Origin: G964291335 sp964291335
Lineage (GTDB): Bacteria > Chloroflexota > Dehalococcoidia > Lucifugimonadales > UBA3495
Reading direction: 5' to 3'
Length of the DNA stretch: 64,000 bases
Assembly: GCA_964291335.2 (NCBI GenBank)
Contig: OZ219748.1
Coordinates: 186,001 to 250,000 of the forward strand
The position numbers and the translations under genes are program-made. The notes below the pieces were generated by a model. That model had not been told where the DNA came from and did not search any database. It was given only the letters and a program-made list of their open reading frames with translations. Positions 33,141 to 42,396 of the stretch are shown here, piece by piece (position 1 is the first letter of the stretch; each line of letters begins with the position of its first letter).

Positions 33141-35369
33141 ATGGCAGAAGACGCCAGAATAATCTACACCGAAACTGACGAGGCCCCGGCTTTAGCCACC
33201 CACTCGTTGCTGCCAATTCTTCATGCTTTCACCAGGAACACCGGCATCGAACTGGAAACCTGGGATATATCGCTGGCCGGGCGCATTGTCGCCAATTTCC
33301 CCGACCGGCTGACGGATGAGCAAAAAACGCCCGATTATCTCCGTATGTGTGGCGAGCTGTGCCTGAAGCCAACGGCGAATTTAATCAAGCTTCCCAATAT
33401 CAGCGCCTCGATTCCCCAGTTAAAGGCCGCAATCCGGGAACTGCAAGAGAAAGGTTATGACGTCCCGGATTACCCGGATGAGCCGGAGAATGACGAGGAG
33501 CGCCAGATTCAGGTTAGCTATTCCAATGTGCTGGGGAGTGCAGTTAACCCGGTCATACGTGAAGGGAATTCGGACCGCCGGTCGTTGACCGCAGTGAAGG
33601 AACATGGCAAACGCAATCCGCATCGGATGATGCAGGACTGGCCGGCGGTGTCCAGGACCCGTGTGGCGCATATGCCCGGCGGGGATTTCTTTGGCAGTGA
33701 GCAGGCCGTTACCACCACGGAGGCCGGGTCGGCGACCATCGAGTTTGTGGCCGACGAAGGTACTGTTACAGCGTTGAAATCCGCTATTCCCCTGCAATCC
33801 GGGGAGGTTATCGACTGCGCTGTAATGAACGTTCGGGCCTTGCGCCAGTTCTATGCTGACGAAATGGAGAAAGCCAGGGCTGACGATGTTCTGCTTTCCC
33901 TTCATCTGAAGACCACTATGATGCGGGTGTCAGACCCGATAATTTTCGGGCATTGCGTTTCGGTTTACTACGAGGACATGTTGGAAAAGCACCATGAGGA
34001 GCTGGTTCAACTTGCAGTCGATCCGGACAACGGGGTCGCCGAGCTGCTAACCAAGCTACAGGCTCTGCCTGATGAAACTCGGTCGGAAATTGAAGCGGAC
34101 CTCCAGGCAGTTTATGCAAGCCGCCCGAGGCTGGCGATGGTGAACTCGCATCGCGGAATCACCAACCTGCACGTATCAAGTGATACGATTATTGACGCCT
34201 CTATGCCGGTTATTATCCGCGACGGGGGGCGCGCCTGGGGGCCGGACAACGAGCTGCACGACACCGTCGCCCTGATTCCGGACCGTTCCTATGCCACCAT
34301 ATACCAGGCAGTCATTGAGGATTGCCAGAAGCATGGCGCCTTCAACCCGGCTACTATTGGCAGCGTTGCCAACGTGGGGCTGATGGCCCAGGCAGCCGAA
34401 GAGTATGGTTCTCACGATAAAACTTTTGAGTCGCCGGGTAATGGAAAGATTCGGGTGGTAGATGCCCACGGAAGAACACTGATGGAACAAACGGTAGAAC
34501 AGGGCGATATATTCCGGATGTGTCAGACTAAAGACGCCCCGGTTCAGGACTGGGTTAGACTTGGGGTTGCCCGGGCCAGGCTGACGGGGCAGGCAGCCAT
34601 TTTCTGGCTGGACCAGCACCGGGCGCATGACGCTGAACTGATTAAGAAGGTGAACCAATACCTGCCTGCGCATGATACCAGTGGTTTGGACATTAGCATT
34701 ATGGCTCCGGTTGCTGCCATGCAGGCTACGATGGCGCGAAGCCGGGCCGGGCAGGATACCATTGCCGTAACCGGAAACGTATTGCGCGATTATCTGACCG
34801 ACCTCTTCCCCATTCTGGAATTAGGCACCAGCGCCAGGATGTTGTCGGTTGTACCCCTGCTGAATGGCGGCGGGCTGTTCGAAACCGGCGCTGGCGGGTC
34901 GGCGCCCAGGCACGTGCAGCAGTTCCTAGAAGAAGGGCATCTGCGGTGGGATTCGCTGGGTGAATTCTGCGCCCTCGTCGCCTCCTTTGAGCATTTCGGC
35001 GAGGTGTTCAATAACGAAAGGGCGAAACTGCTGGCGGAAACCCTGGATCAGGCAATTGGGGAGCACCTGGAAAACCAGAAAGCGCCCTCCCGGAGAGTGA
35101 ATGAACTGGATACCCGCGGCAGCCATTTCTACCTTGCGCTTTACTGGGCGCAGATGCTGGCCCGGCAAACTGAAGACCCTGACTTGCAGGCCCGCTTTTC
35201 CCGGGCCACCCAACAGCTGGCCGACAACGAGGAGACCATAACGCGGGAGCTGATTGACGCTCAAGGGCAGCCGGTAGATATTGGCGGCTATTACCGCCCG
35301 GATAACGAAATGGCCGGCAAGGCCATGCGTCCCAGCGCCACGCTGAACGCGATCCTGGACACAATCTAG
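33141..35369 (+). CDS. icd: NADP-dependent isocitrate dehydrogenase, monomeric type
   Basis: Oxidative decarboxylation of isocitrate to 2-oxoglutarate in the TCA cycle. 742 residues, the size of the monomeric IDH family and nearly twice the dimeric one. Typical segments are IIYTETDEAPALATHSLLPI at the start, GSAVNPVIREGNSDRR, HPSRMMxDW-like NPHRMMQDWPA, MMRVSDPIIFGHCV, IPDRSYATIYQAVI and SGLDISIMAPVAAM. AGGAGAGG lies 4 nt before the ATG. Followed by mdh 221 bp downstream on the same strand. Confidence 0.96.
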   Translation: MAEDARIIYTETDEAPALATHSLLPILHAFTRNTGIELETWDISLAGRIVANFPDRLTDEQKTPDYLRMCGELCLKPTANLIKLPNISASIPQLKAAIRELQEKGYDVPDYPDEPENDEERQIQVSYSNVLGSAVNPVIREGNSDRRSLTAVKEHGKRNPHRMMQDWPAVSRTRVAHMPGGDFFGSEQAVTTTEAGSATIEFVADEGTVTALKSAIPLQSGEVIDCAVMNVRALRQFYADEMEKARADDVLLSLHLKTTMMRVSDPIIFGHCVSVYYEDMLEKHHEELVQLAVDPDNGVAELLTKLQALPDETRSEIEADLQAVYASRPRLAMVNSHRGITNLHVSSDTIIDASMPVIIRDGGRAWGPDNELHDTVALIPDRSYATIYQAVIEDCQKHGAFNPATIGSVANVGLMAQAAEEYGSHDKTFESPGNGKIRVVDAHGRTLMEQTVEQGDIFRMCQTKDAPVQDWVRLGVARARLTGQAAIFWLDQHRAHDAELIKKVNQYLPAHDTSGLDISIMAPVAAMQATMARSRAGQDTIAVTGNVLRDYLTDLFPILELGTSARMLSVVPLLNGGGLFETGAGGSAPRHVQQFLEEGHLRWDSLGEFCALVASFEHFGEVFNNERAKLLAETLDQAIGEHLENQKAPSRRVNELDTRGSHFYLALYWAQMLARQTEDPDLQARFSRATQQLADNEETITRELIDAQGQPVDIGGYYRPDNEMAGKAMRPSATLNAILDTI

Positions 35370-35590
35370 CGTTCTAGAATGAATACTGCCGCTCGGTTAT
35401 AGCGCGCCGGGCATTCATCGGGGCGGCAGAAGACCGGGCTGTGCAAGGGGGCAATACGCCTGCGCCCCGACGGCAAATCGGGCGGGTTCAACGGCGCTGC
35501 TGGCGCAAACCAGGCTGCGCTGACCGGGAATAAAAGTCTTCGCCAGGCCCGGAATATACCCAGGAACAAACAAGGAAGGAAGTGGGTCAA

Positions 35591-36526
35591 ATGAGAAGTA
35601 AAGTAACCGTAGTCGGCGCCGGCAATGTGGGCGCTACCACCGTGCAGCGCATTCACCAACTGGGGTACGCCAATGCGGTTCTGGTCGATGTGGTTGAGGA
35701 CCTGCCGCAGGGTAAAGCCCTTGATATGCTGGAGTCCGGGCCGGTCATCGGCTCCGACGCAATGGTAATTGGCAGCAACGACTACGCCGCCACCGCCAAC
35801 TCGGATGTGGTAGTCATTACCGCCGGCATCGCTCGCCGTCCCGGCATGAGCCGGGACGACCTGTTGCTGACTAACATGAACATTACCACAGCGGTAACTG
35901 AACAGGTGGTCAAATACTCTCCCAACTGCATCATCCTGGCGGTAACCAACCCGCTGGATGCTATGTGCCAGAATATTCTGGAGAGCAGCGGTTTTCCACG
36001 TAATCGGGTATTCGGCATGGCCGGCGTACTGGACGCGGCGCGCTTTCGCACCTTTATCGCCCAGGAACTGGACGTATCGGTGGAGGATGTTCAAGCCTAT
36101 GTTCTGGGCGGGCATGGCGATGATATGGTGCCGCTGGTGCGTTACACCACCGTTGGCGGCATACCAATCAGCGAAATGCTGCCCGAGGCTCGAGTCAACG
36201 CTTTGGTGGAACGCACCCGTCAGGGCGGCGGCGAGATTGTGGCCCTGCTTAAGGCGGGCAGCGCCTACTATGCTCCATCCGCTTCTATTGCCCAGATGGT
36301 AGAGGCTATTCTACTGGATAAAAAGCGCATCCTTCCCGGCTGTGCCTACCTGGAAGGCGAATACGGCATAAACGGCCTTTGCGTCGGCGTGCCAATCAAG
36401 GTTGGCGCCGGCGGTATGGAGCAGGTTATTGAGATTGCCCTTACCGATGCCGAGCAGTCTGCGCTTAATGCCTCTGCCGCCAGCGTGCAGGAACTGGTGG
36501 ACGTTATGCGCAATTCCAGGACTTAA
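35591..36526 (+). CDS. mdh: Malate dehydrogenase
   Basis: Oxidises malate to oxaloacetate with NAD. 311 residues from the ATG at 35591 (AAGGAAGG upstream). Rossmann motif VVGAGNVGATTV; the substrate-specificity loop ARRPGMSRDDLL has Arg where lactate dehydrogenases have Gln, so malate is the likely substrate. Catalytic Asp-His pair in LDAARFR and GGHGDDMVPL. With idh upstream and sdh downstream it belongs to the TCA genes of this window. An in-frame GTG 9 bp upstream is less likely. Confidence 0.95.
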   Translation: MRSKVTVVGAGNVGATTVQRIHQLGYANAVLVDVVEDLPQGKALDMLESGPVIGSDAMVIGSNDYAATANSDVVVITAGIARRPGMSRDDLLLTNMNITTAVTEQVVKYSPNCIILAVTNPLDAMCQNILESSGFPRNRVFGMAGVLDAARFRTFIAQELDVSVEDVQAYVLGGHGDDMVPLVRYTTVGGIPISEMLPEARVNALVERTRQGGGEIVALLKAGSAYYAPSASIAQMVEAILLDKKRILPGCAYLEGEYGINGLCVGVPIKVGAGGMEQVIEIALTDAEQSALNASAASVQELVDVMRNSRT

Positions 36527-36563
36527 ACAGCCCAGGGCCAGAGGTGAAACCGGGTCTATGCCG

Positions 36564-36605
36564 GGGGGCTTGGCAAAACCCGATTTCGGTCCGGGCCAGG
36601 CCCCC
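36564..36605 (+). terminator. Hairpin after mdh
   Basis: GGGGGCTTGGC (36564-36574) pairs with GCCAGGCCCCC (36595-36605) with one G-T wobble: an 11-bp stem 38 bp after the mdh stop. There is no T-tract. Confidence 0.45.
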
Positions 36606-36659
36606 GACATTAAGCCTTCCAGTCTCCCTCAGGGCGCCCGCAGCTTAACGGCGCCGGTA

Positions 36660-37018
36660 TAACTTGGTCGTTCCCTTATAGTAGGCAACCACTAAAGCAC
36701 ATATGAGGAATGTTGTTAAAATCGACTTTTTGCTACTTAAGGGAATGAGTACATGGAGAAAGTGGGGCAATATAAAGACCAAAATGTCCGGCATGTTCAG
36801 CATGATTACGGAACTCTCCGATAAAAAATCAGCAATTGCGTTGTCTGAATTTAGGATAAAACATAAAATTCCAGTCTTTTTTACGGATAAAAAGCCCGGA
36901 AGCTCCCACCCTCTAACGACCCAAAAAGCAGCCCAACCCAAACCCTCTCAATTAGAATGAGCAGACAAAAAAGGAAAAGCAGCGGGTAATGCCCTTAAAA
37001 GGAAATGGAATGCCAGTT
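36660..37018. other. AT-rich island between mdh and the aminotransferase
   Basis: About 360 bp with many A/T runs (AAAAAA, TTTTTT, ATAAAACATAAAATT), clearly unlike the GC-rich flanks and the rest of the window. It holds one weak plus-strand frame (36703-36960) and a hydrophobic minus-strand frame (36645-36941), neither recognisable. No terminal inverted repeats, target-site duplication or transposase remnant found. A TTGACA lies at its right end (37019-37024). Confidence 0.6.
36703..36960 (+). CDS. Small hypothetical protein in the AT-rich island (doubtful)
   Basis: 85 residues, lysine-rich and basic (MRNVVKIDFLLLKG...), with a proline-rich tail. No family recognised. The ATG at 36703 has no ribosome-binding site; an internal ATG (36745) follows AAGGG closely. 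A 98-residue hydrophobic frame covers the same DNA on the minus strand (36645-36941), and I cannot decide which, if either, is real. Confidence 0.25.
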   Translation: MRNVVKIDFLLLKGMSTWRKWGNIKTKMSGMFSMITELSDKKSAIALSEFRIKHKIPVFFTDKKPGSSHPLTTQKAAQPKPSQLE

Positions 37019-37094
37019 TTGACATTCCAAACCCGGTTTACTGGGCTATAGAAATCCGGTGGTTCTAAACCTTACAGATGCCAGGGAGGGAGTG

Positions 37095-38390
37095 ATGGCT
37101 GCTCGAAGTTCCAGGGAAAGAGAACTGCTGGAGAAGGCCGGCCGGTATTTTCCGGGGGGCAGCGCCGGTAATACCAACTTTCCGGAAGCTCTGAAGTTTC
37201 TGGCCCGGGGCGGGAAGGGCTCCCGTGTTTGGGATGTGAGCGGGAATGAGTACGTGGACTGGCTGATGGGGTCCGGGCCAATGATTCTGGGCCATTCCCA
37301 CCAGGCGGTTACCGAGGCGGTAATCGAAGCTGCCGGACAGGGAAGCACCTTTTTCACGATCAACGAAAAGGCGGTGCTGCTGGCGGAAGAGTTGGTGAAC
37401 TCGGTGCCTTGCGCCGAAAAGGTGCGTTTTACTACCAGCGGCACCGACGCCTGCTTCCAGTGCATGCGCGCTGCGCGGGCCTACCGCAAGCGGGATAAGG
37501 TGCTGAAGTTCGAAGGTGGATTTCACGGCACCAGCGATTACGCTTTGATGAGCGTTACTCCTGCTGCTGCCGAGGAATTTCCCCAGGCGGTAGCCAATAG
37601 CGGGGGCATTCCCGGAGTGATTAAGGAGTTGATGCTGGTTGCTCCTTTTAATGACCTGGAAACTACTACCACGATTATCGAAGCCCACCACGACGAGCTG
37701 GCAGCCGTTATCGTGGAGCCATTGCAGCGCGTCCTCGCCCCTAATCCCGGCTTCCTGCCGGGTCTTCGAGCGGTTACCCGCAAGTATGACGTGCCTCTGA
37801 TTTTTGACGAGGTGGTAACCGGCTTTCGTCTGGCTTACGGCGGCGCCCAGGTTCACTACCAGGTAACGCCCGATCTTTGCTCCATGGGCAAGATTATCGG
37901 CGGGGGTTACCCTTTGGCGGCAATACTGGGACGGGCTGACATAATGTCGGTTTATGACCAATCGCAGGTGGCAGCCGATGACTATGTTAGCCAGATAGGC
38001 ACCCTTAACGGCAATCCCGTTGCCTGCGCCGCCGGGTTGGCTACGCTGGCGGAATTAAGGAAGGAAGGAGCCTACCAGCGGTTGTGGAATACCGGGCGCC
38101 GGGTCAGGGAGGCCCTGGCGGAAATCTGTCAGGAGAACGGCCTGTCAGTGCAGAGCAGCGGCGAGGATGCCATCTTCGACATTTACTTCACCGACCATCC
38201 GGTAAGTAGTTACCGGGACAGTCTGGCTGCCGACGGGACGATGCTGAACCAGCTGAACCAGGGCCTGCTGGAACGGGGTATTCTCAAGGGCTGGCCTCAG
38301 AAGTACTATCCTTCCCTGGCGCACACGGATGAGGACGTGGAGCTGACGATTAACGCATTGCGAGCGGTAGCGCCCACTTTGGTTGGTTGA
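37095..38390 (+). CDS. Class-III aminotransferase, glutamate-1-semialdehyde aminomutase-like
   Basis: PLP enzyme of 431 residues. GxxxCPGG-like start YFPGGSAGNTN, NEYVDWLMGSGPMILGH, FTTSGTDACFQCMRAAR, FEGGFHGTSDY, IFDEVVTGFRLAYGG and PLP lysine in CSMGKIIGGGYPLAA. Closest to HemL, but the HemL N-terminal pattern (GGVNSPVR) is absent and no heme genes are adjacent, so it is probably a HemL-like transaminase of unknown substrate, a group abundant in Chloroflexota. GGGAGGGAG directly before the ATG at 37095 fixes the start. Confidence 0.87.
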   Translation: MAARSSRERELLEKAGRYFPGGSAGNTNFPEALKFLARGGKGSRVWDVSGNEYVDWLMGSGPMILGHSHQAVTEAVIEAAGQGSTFFTINEKAVLLAEELVNSVPCAEKVRFTTSGTDACFQCMRAARAYRKRDKVLKFEGGFHGTSDYALMSVTPAAAEEFPQAVANSGGIPGVIKELMLVAPFNDLETTTTIIEAHHDELAAVIVEPLQRVLAPNPGFLPGLRAVTRKYDVPLIFDEVVTGFRLAYGGAQVHYQVTPDLCSMGKIIGGGYPLAAILGRADIMSVYDQSQVAADDYVSQIGTLNGNPVACAAGLATLAELRKEGAYQRLWNTGRRVREALAEICQENGLSVQSSGEDAIFDIYFTDHPVSSYRDSLAADGTMLNQLNQGLLERGILKGWPQKYYPSLAHTDEDVELTINALRAVAPTLVG

Positions 38391-38509
38391 CCCCGTACAG
38401 ACAGCAGCTGTAGCGGAAGCGGGCCGGCGCATCGGCGCTCATTTGCGGGCGGCGCGGAAGGCCCATTATCCCTACCTTGATACCACAGGTTGCTATACCG
38501 GAACAATAT

Positions 38510-38533
38510 CAGCCCCGGCGCAAGCCGGGGCTG
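38510..38533. terminator. Bidirectional hairpin between aminotransferase and sdhE
   Basis: CAGCCCCGGC (38510-38519), GCAA loop, GCCGGGGCTG (38524-38533): a perfect 10-bp stem with a GNRA tetraloop in the convergent gap. It is followed by TAATTTGT on plus and ATATTGTT on minus, so it could serve both genes. Confidence 0.6.
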
Positions 38534-38642
38534 GTAATTTGTGAACCTGCCGAACCGGATAACAGCTGCCGAGCAGCGTCTGAAGACCGGAACCACACCG
38601 GTTTTCCCGGGCTCACGGCGGCGCTGGCCGGCACCCGGCGAC

Positions 38643-39527
38643 TTAAGGCGCGGCGCCCAGCTTAACCGTTAGCGGCTGGGTATTCATAATGTGCTTTTGC
38701 AAGCCAAGCTCCCGGGGTGGTATGCCCATTGCGAGGCCAATAGCTTGCGGAAGGTGCAGTATCGGCAGGTCGATTTTGCGGCGCAACTGGGATGATGCCC
38801 GGGGCTGGTAACCGTCCAGGTTTAGATGACAAAGGGGGCAAGGCGTTACCATTGCGTCTGCGCCCAGGTCCCTGGCGGCGGAAGTGTGCTTCCCCACCAT
38901 GGCCATGGAGTTAGTTTCGTTAATAGTAAGGATTGGGAACCCGCAGCACCTGGTTTTTCCTTCGAAGTCCACGACGGTGGCGCCCAGAGTCTCGATCAGC
39001 GTTTCCAGAGAAGTCTGTCGCTCCGGGCGTTCTTCAATGTCCAGAGCTTCCGTGGGACGGACGATGTAGCAGCCGTAAAAGGGGGCCATGCGAACGCCGG
39101 CCAGGGGTCGGGTTATCAATTCCTTCACCCGGTCCAAACCAATGTCCTCCAGCAAAATCCAGAGCAGGTGTTTGGGTTCCGCCGTACCCTGGTATTGCAG
39201 CCCTTCTTCGGCCAGGTGGAGGTTGATTCTGGCCAAATATTCCGGGTCTTTAAGCATACGTTTATTAGCCTGGCTCATCACGCCCTGGCAGGTGCTGCAG
39301 ATGGTAAGAATGGGCAACCCCATTTGCTCGGCCTTGGCAAAGTTCCGGGCGTTTAACGTATCGCCGAAAAACTGGTTCTTTTCCTGCAGCACGCCGGCGC
39401 CGGTGCAGGTCCAGCCGGGTATTTCATCCAGCTCAATGCCCAGCCGTTCACAGATGAGCCGGGCCGCCGGGTACAGTTCCGGAGCCGCTCCCTGAGATAC
39501 ACAGCCGGGAAAAAAAGCGTACTTCAC
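38643..39527 (-). CDS. sdhE: Succinate dehydrogenase subunit E / heterodisulfide reductase B-like protein
   Basis: 294 residues with two CCG domains: PGCVSQGA...CSTCQGV and GCYIVRP...TRCCGFP...CPLCHLNLDG. This is the HdrB/SdhE cysteine-rich protein that replaces SdhC/D in type-E succinate dehydrogenase and binds a noncubane Fe-S centre. GTG start with AGGAGG 9 nt upstream. Third gene after sdhA and sdhB, 112 bp behind sdhB. In thiol:fumarate reductase (TfrB) this module is fused to the Fe-S subunit; here it is separate. Confidence 0.88.
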   Translation of the reverse strand: MKYAFFPGCVSQGAAPELYPAARLICERLGIELDEIPGWTCTGAGVLQEKNQFFGDTLNARNFAKAEQMGLPILTICSTCQGVMSQANKRMLKDPEYLARINLHLAEEGLQYQGTAEPKHLLWILLEDIGLDRVKELITRPLAGVRMAPFYGCYIVRPTEALDIEERPERQTSLETLIETLGATVVDFEGKTRCCGFPILTINETNSMAMVGKHTSAARDLGADAMVTPCPLCHLNLDGYQPRASSQLRRKIDLPILHLPQAIGLAMGIPPRELGLQKHIMNTQPLTVKLGAAP

Positions 39528-39639
39528 AGATTGTTTCCTCCTGTTGTTACTCCCTGACCCTCACAAGCCTGGGCTGGCTGGCTGTATTGCTGTCCTGGTT
39601 CGGAAACGGCCCATTCCGGGGAAAAACCGGCTTGCTCCA

Positions 39640-40644
39640 TCAGCCAAAAGGAGTATTTTTGCCGATTTGCGGGCCGGCCAGTTCAGGTTCAAGTTTGTTG
39701 AACAGCCGCCGGACATTCTCGACATTCTCGACGTTCTTGTGGCGGATGGGAGGCATTTTGCCGTGGGTCAGTGCCCGCAGGCCTACCGGGGCGTAGCGGA
39801 GCATGGCTGATATATTGGTTACGCCACCCACCGACTTTATCGGCAACCTCAACTCATCGAGCCGGCCGCTGTGGCCCACCGATTCAGTGAAGGCGCTGGT
39901 GTGCCGGGCGCCATTGTTATTGGTAAATCCGGCGTTCACCGCCTGCTCGCGCAGGGCCATAATGCGGTCCATGGGGGCTACGCCCTTGGGACAAACCTGG
40001 ACGCATTCATTGCAGCGAGTGCAATCCCACATTCCCGTGGCCTCGCTGAGGTTGCGCAGACGCTCGCGGGATACTCCTTCCCGGTCGCCGTCCCGTGGGT
40101 CGGCGGTAAAGCGGTAAGCTTTGGCCAACGCTGCCGGGCCAAGGAAGGACGGGTCCACCTCCAGCACCGTGCAGTCGGAGACGCATGCTCCGCACATAAT
40201 GCAGGCAGTTACGCCGGACAGGTGCAGCATCGATTCATTCGAGGCAATATATTCGCCCTCGGGTTCGCGTCCCCGGGGCTGCAGGAAGGGCTCTACCGCG
40301 CGTATCTTGTCCCAGAAAACGTCAAAATCCACAGCCAGGTCCTTGACTACCGGCATTACTCCGGCCGGCTCCACTACCACCGAGTTATTCCGGTCAAGGA
40401 CCTGGGAAAGGGCCGTTTTACAAGCCAGGGCGGCATGGCCGTTGATACGCATGGCGCAGGAGCCGCAGATAGCGCTGCGGCAGGAGCAGCGCAAGGTGAG
40501 GGTGCCGTCCAGCTCCTCTCTAATCTTAATCAGGCCGTCCAGGACAGTGGCGTTGTCTGCCAGGCTGAGGGAATAATCCTGCCAGTAGCTGACCGCCTCC
40601 GCCGCTTCCGGGTCGAAACGCTTAATCTTGATGGTAATGTCCAT
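39640..40644 (-). CDS. sdhB: Succinate dehydrogenase / fumarate reductase iron-sulfur subunit
   Basis: 334 residues. [2Fe-2S] motif CSCRSAICGSCAMRINGHAALAC, [4Fe-4S] motif CIMCGACVSDC and a third motif CTRCNECVQVCPKG. The third has CxxCxxC where classical SdhB has CxxTxxC, the form found in SdhE-partnered enzymes, which suggests a [4Fe-4S] instead of [3Fe-4S] centre. A C-terminal extension of about 90 residues carries a short repeat (VENVEN). It starts 3 bp after sdhA ends. Confidence 0.93.
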   Translation of the reverse strand: MDITIKIKRFDPEAAEAVSYWQDYSLSLADNATVLDGLIKIREELDGTLTLRCSCRSAICGSCAMRINGHAALACKTALSQVLDRNNSVVVEPAGVMPVVKDLAVDFDVFWDKIRAVEPFLQPRGREPEGEYIASNESMLHLSGVTACIMCGACVSDCTVLEVDPSFLGPAALAKAYRFTADPRDGDREGVSRERLRNLSEATGMWDCTRCNECVQVCPKGVAPMDRIMALREQAVNAGFTNNNGARHTSAFTESVGHSGRLDELRLPIKSVGGVTNISAMLRYAPVGLRALTHGKMPPIRHKNVENVENVRRLFNKLEPELAGPQIGKNTPFG

Positions 40645-40647
40645 TGC

Positions 40648-42327
40648 CTAATACTTCCTCTCTTCCGGTTGCCATTTGGTAATGGTAACGGGCAGGTAGG
40701 AAAGCTCCGGCCCCACCTCGCCCTTCCTGGCGACAATGTGCTTCAACCAGTTTGCGTCGTCCCGCTCCGGGAAATCGGTGCGGGCATTGGCGCCGCGGCT
40801 TTCCTTCCGCTCCATGGCGCTGATGGCAATAGTATCGGCCACGTCGAGCATATAGCCCAGTTCCAAAGCAAACACCAGGTCGGTATTAAAAACCCGCCGC
40901 TTGTTTTCCACCGGCGCCTTTTCGTAGCGCTCCCGCAGCTCACTGAAGTCGCGGACAGCCTCGCGGATGCTCTGGTCATCCCGGAAAACGGCCACGTTGC
41001 GCACCATGGATTCCCCCATTTCCTGCCGGATTTTACCCCAGCGGTCGCCATTGTCCGGGCGTTCCAGCATTTCCCGCAGGCGCCGCTCTTCCCTGGCCAG
41101 CACCTCGTCTTCGCTGAATCTGATGAAGTCAACGTCTCGGCAATGTTCAGCGGCATGGTTGCCGGATCGCTCCCCGAATACGATGGTATCCAGCAGGGAA
41201 TTGGCCCCCAGGCGGTTGCCGCCATGGACGCTTACATTAGCGCACTCGCCGGCGGCATATACCCCCGGGATACTGGTCTGACCGTCGATGTCGGTTTTAA
41301 TGCCGCCCATTATGTAGTGCATGCCGGGACGTACCGGCACCGGCTCCCGCACCATATCCACGCCGGCCAGGTCAATGCCGATTTCGCGAATCTGGCTCAG
41401 TTTCTCCATAATCAACGCTTCACCCAGGTGGGTACAATCCAGAAATACGCAGCCGTTGACGCCATTGCCGGCGTTAATTTCCGTTTGCTCGGCCCGGGAC
41501 ACTACGTCCCGGGAGGCCAGTTCCATCATATTGGGAGCGTACTTCTCCATGAAACGGTTGCCGTTCTTGTCCCGCAGGTAGGCTCCCTCCCCCCGGGCAG
41601 CTTCAGACAACAGAACCCCGCTGCCGGCCAGAGTGGTGGGGTGATACTGCACCATCTCCATGTCCATCAGGCTGGCCCCGGCGTTGTAGGCCAGAGCCAT
41701 GCCGTCCCCGGTAACGATGAGGGCATTGGTGGAGGGTTCAAAGATGCGCCCGCAGCCGCCGGTGCAGAAGATTATGGTCTTGGCGCGAATGGCGTGCAGT
41801 TGGCCGGTGCGGATTTCCAGAGCGGTAACGCCGGCCACCTGTCCGTCCTCCATAATCAGCGAGGTAACGAACCACTCTTCGTAGCTGCGAACCTGCGATT
41901 TGATGAGTTGTTCGAACATCACATGGAGCAGGGCCTGGCCGGTAAAGTCGCCCACGAAAAAAGTGCGGGCGCGCCGCTGGCCGCCAAAGGCTCTGGTGCC
42001 CAACCGTCCTTCATCGTCCCGATTGAAAGTTACCCCCATATGTTCCATGTCAATCAGGGCCCGGCCGGCGGAACGACACATAACCTCAATGGCGTCCTGG
42101 TCGCCCAGAAAGTCGCTGCCCTTGATGGTATCATAGGCGTGGTCTTCCCAGTCATCGCCCCGGTCCAGCAAGGCAGCATTGATGCCGCCCTGGGCCGCGT
42201 TGGAATGGCTGCGTACCGGGTGAACCTTGCTGATTATGGCGGTGTCGGCGCCCTTGGCCCGGGCCGCGATGGCGGCCCGCATTCCGGCCAACCCGGCGCC
42301 AATTACCAGTACATCATGCTCCAGCAT
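40648..42327 (-). CDS. sdhA: Succinate dehydrogenase / fumarate reductase flavoprotein subunit
   Basis: 559 residues. FAD-binding VIGAGLAGMRAAIAA at the start, RSHSNAAQGGINAAL with the histidine that carries covalent FAD, YDTIKGSDFLGDQDAI, and the active-site region GGIKTDIDGQTSIPGVYAAGECA (split over about 350-375). Oxidises succinate in the TCA cycle or reduces fumarate; direction cannot be told by sequence. With sdhB and sdhE it forms a type-E enzyme without recognisable SdhC/D membrane anchors in this window. Confidence 0.95.
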   Translation of the reverse strand: MLEHDVLVIGAGLAGMRAAIAARAKGADTAIISKVHPVRSHSNAAQGGINAALLDRGDDWEDHAYDTIKGSDFLGDQDAIEVMCRSAGRALIDMEHMGVTFNRDDEGRLGTRAFGGQRRARTFFVGDFTGQALLHVMFEQLIKSQVRSYEEWFVTSLIMEDGQVAGVTALEIRTGQLHAIRAKTIIFCTGGCGRIFEPSTNALIVTGDGMALAYNAGASLMDMEMVQYHPTTLAGSGVLLSEAARGEGAYLRDKNGNRFMEKYAPNMMELASRDVVSRAEQTEINAGNGVNGCVFLDCTHLGEALIMEKLSQIREIGIDLAGVDMVREPVPVRPGMHYIMGGIKTDIDGQTSIPGVYAAGECANVSVHGGNRLGANSLLDTIVFGERSGNHAAEHCRDVDFIRFSEDEVLAREERRLREMLERPDNGDRWGKIRQEMGESMVRNVAVFRDDQSIREAVRDFSELRERYEKAPVENKRRVFNTDLVFALELGYMLDVADTIAISAMERKESRGANARTDFPERDDANWLKHIVARKGEVGPELSYLPVTITKWQPEERKY

Positions 42328-42396
42328 ATTCTTTTCCTATTCTCCTGCCTGCCGGCGGCGGAACGATACTGCCGCCTGACGATTTCCCGCTGGCAA

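Noticed and set aside
36645..36941. Hydrophobic 98-codon minus-strand frame in the AT-rich island
   Set aside because: No ribosome-binding site or family; its hydrophobic run could come from A/T composition. Left only as a note under the island.
36660..37060. MITE or transposon remnant
   Set aside because: No matching terminal inverted repeats or target-site duplication, and no transposase fragment.
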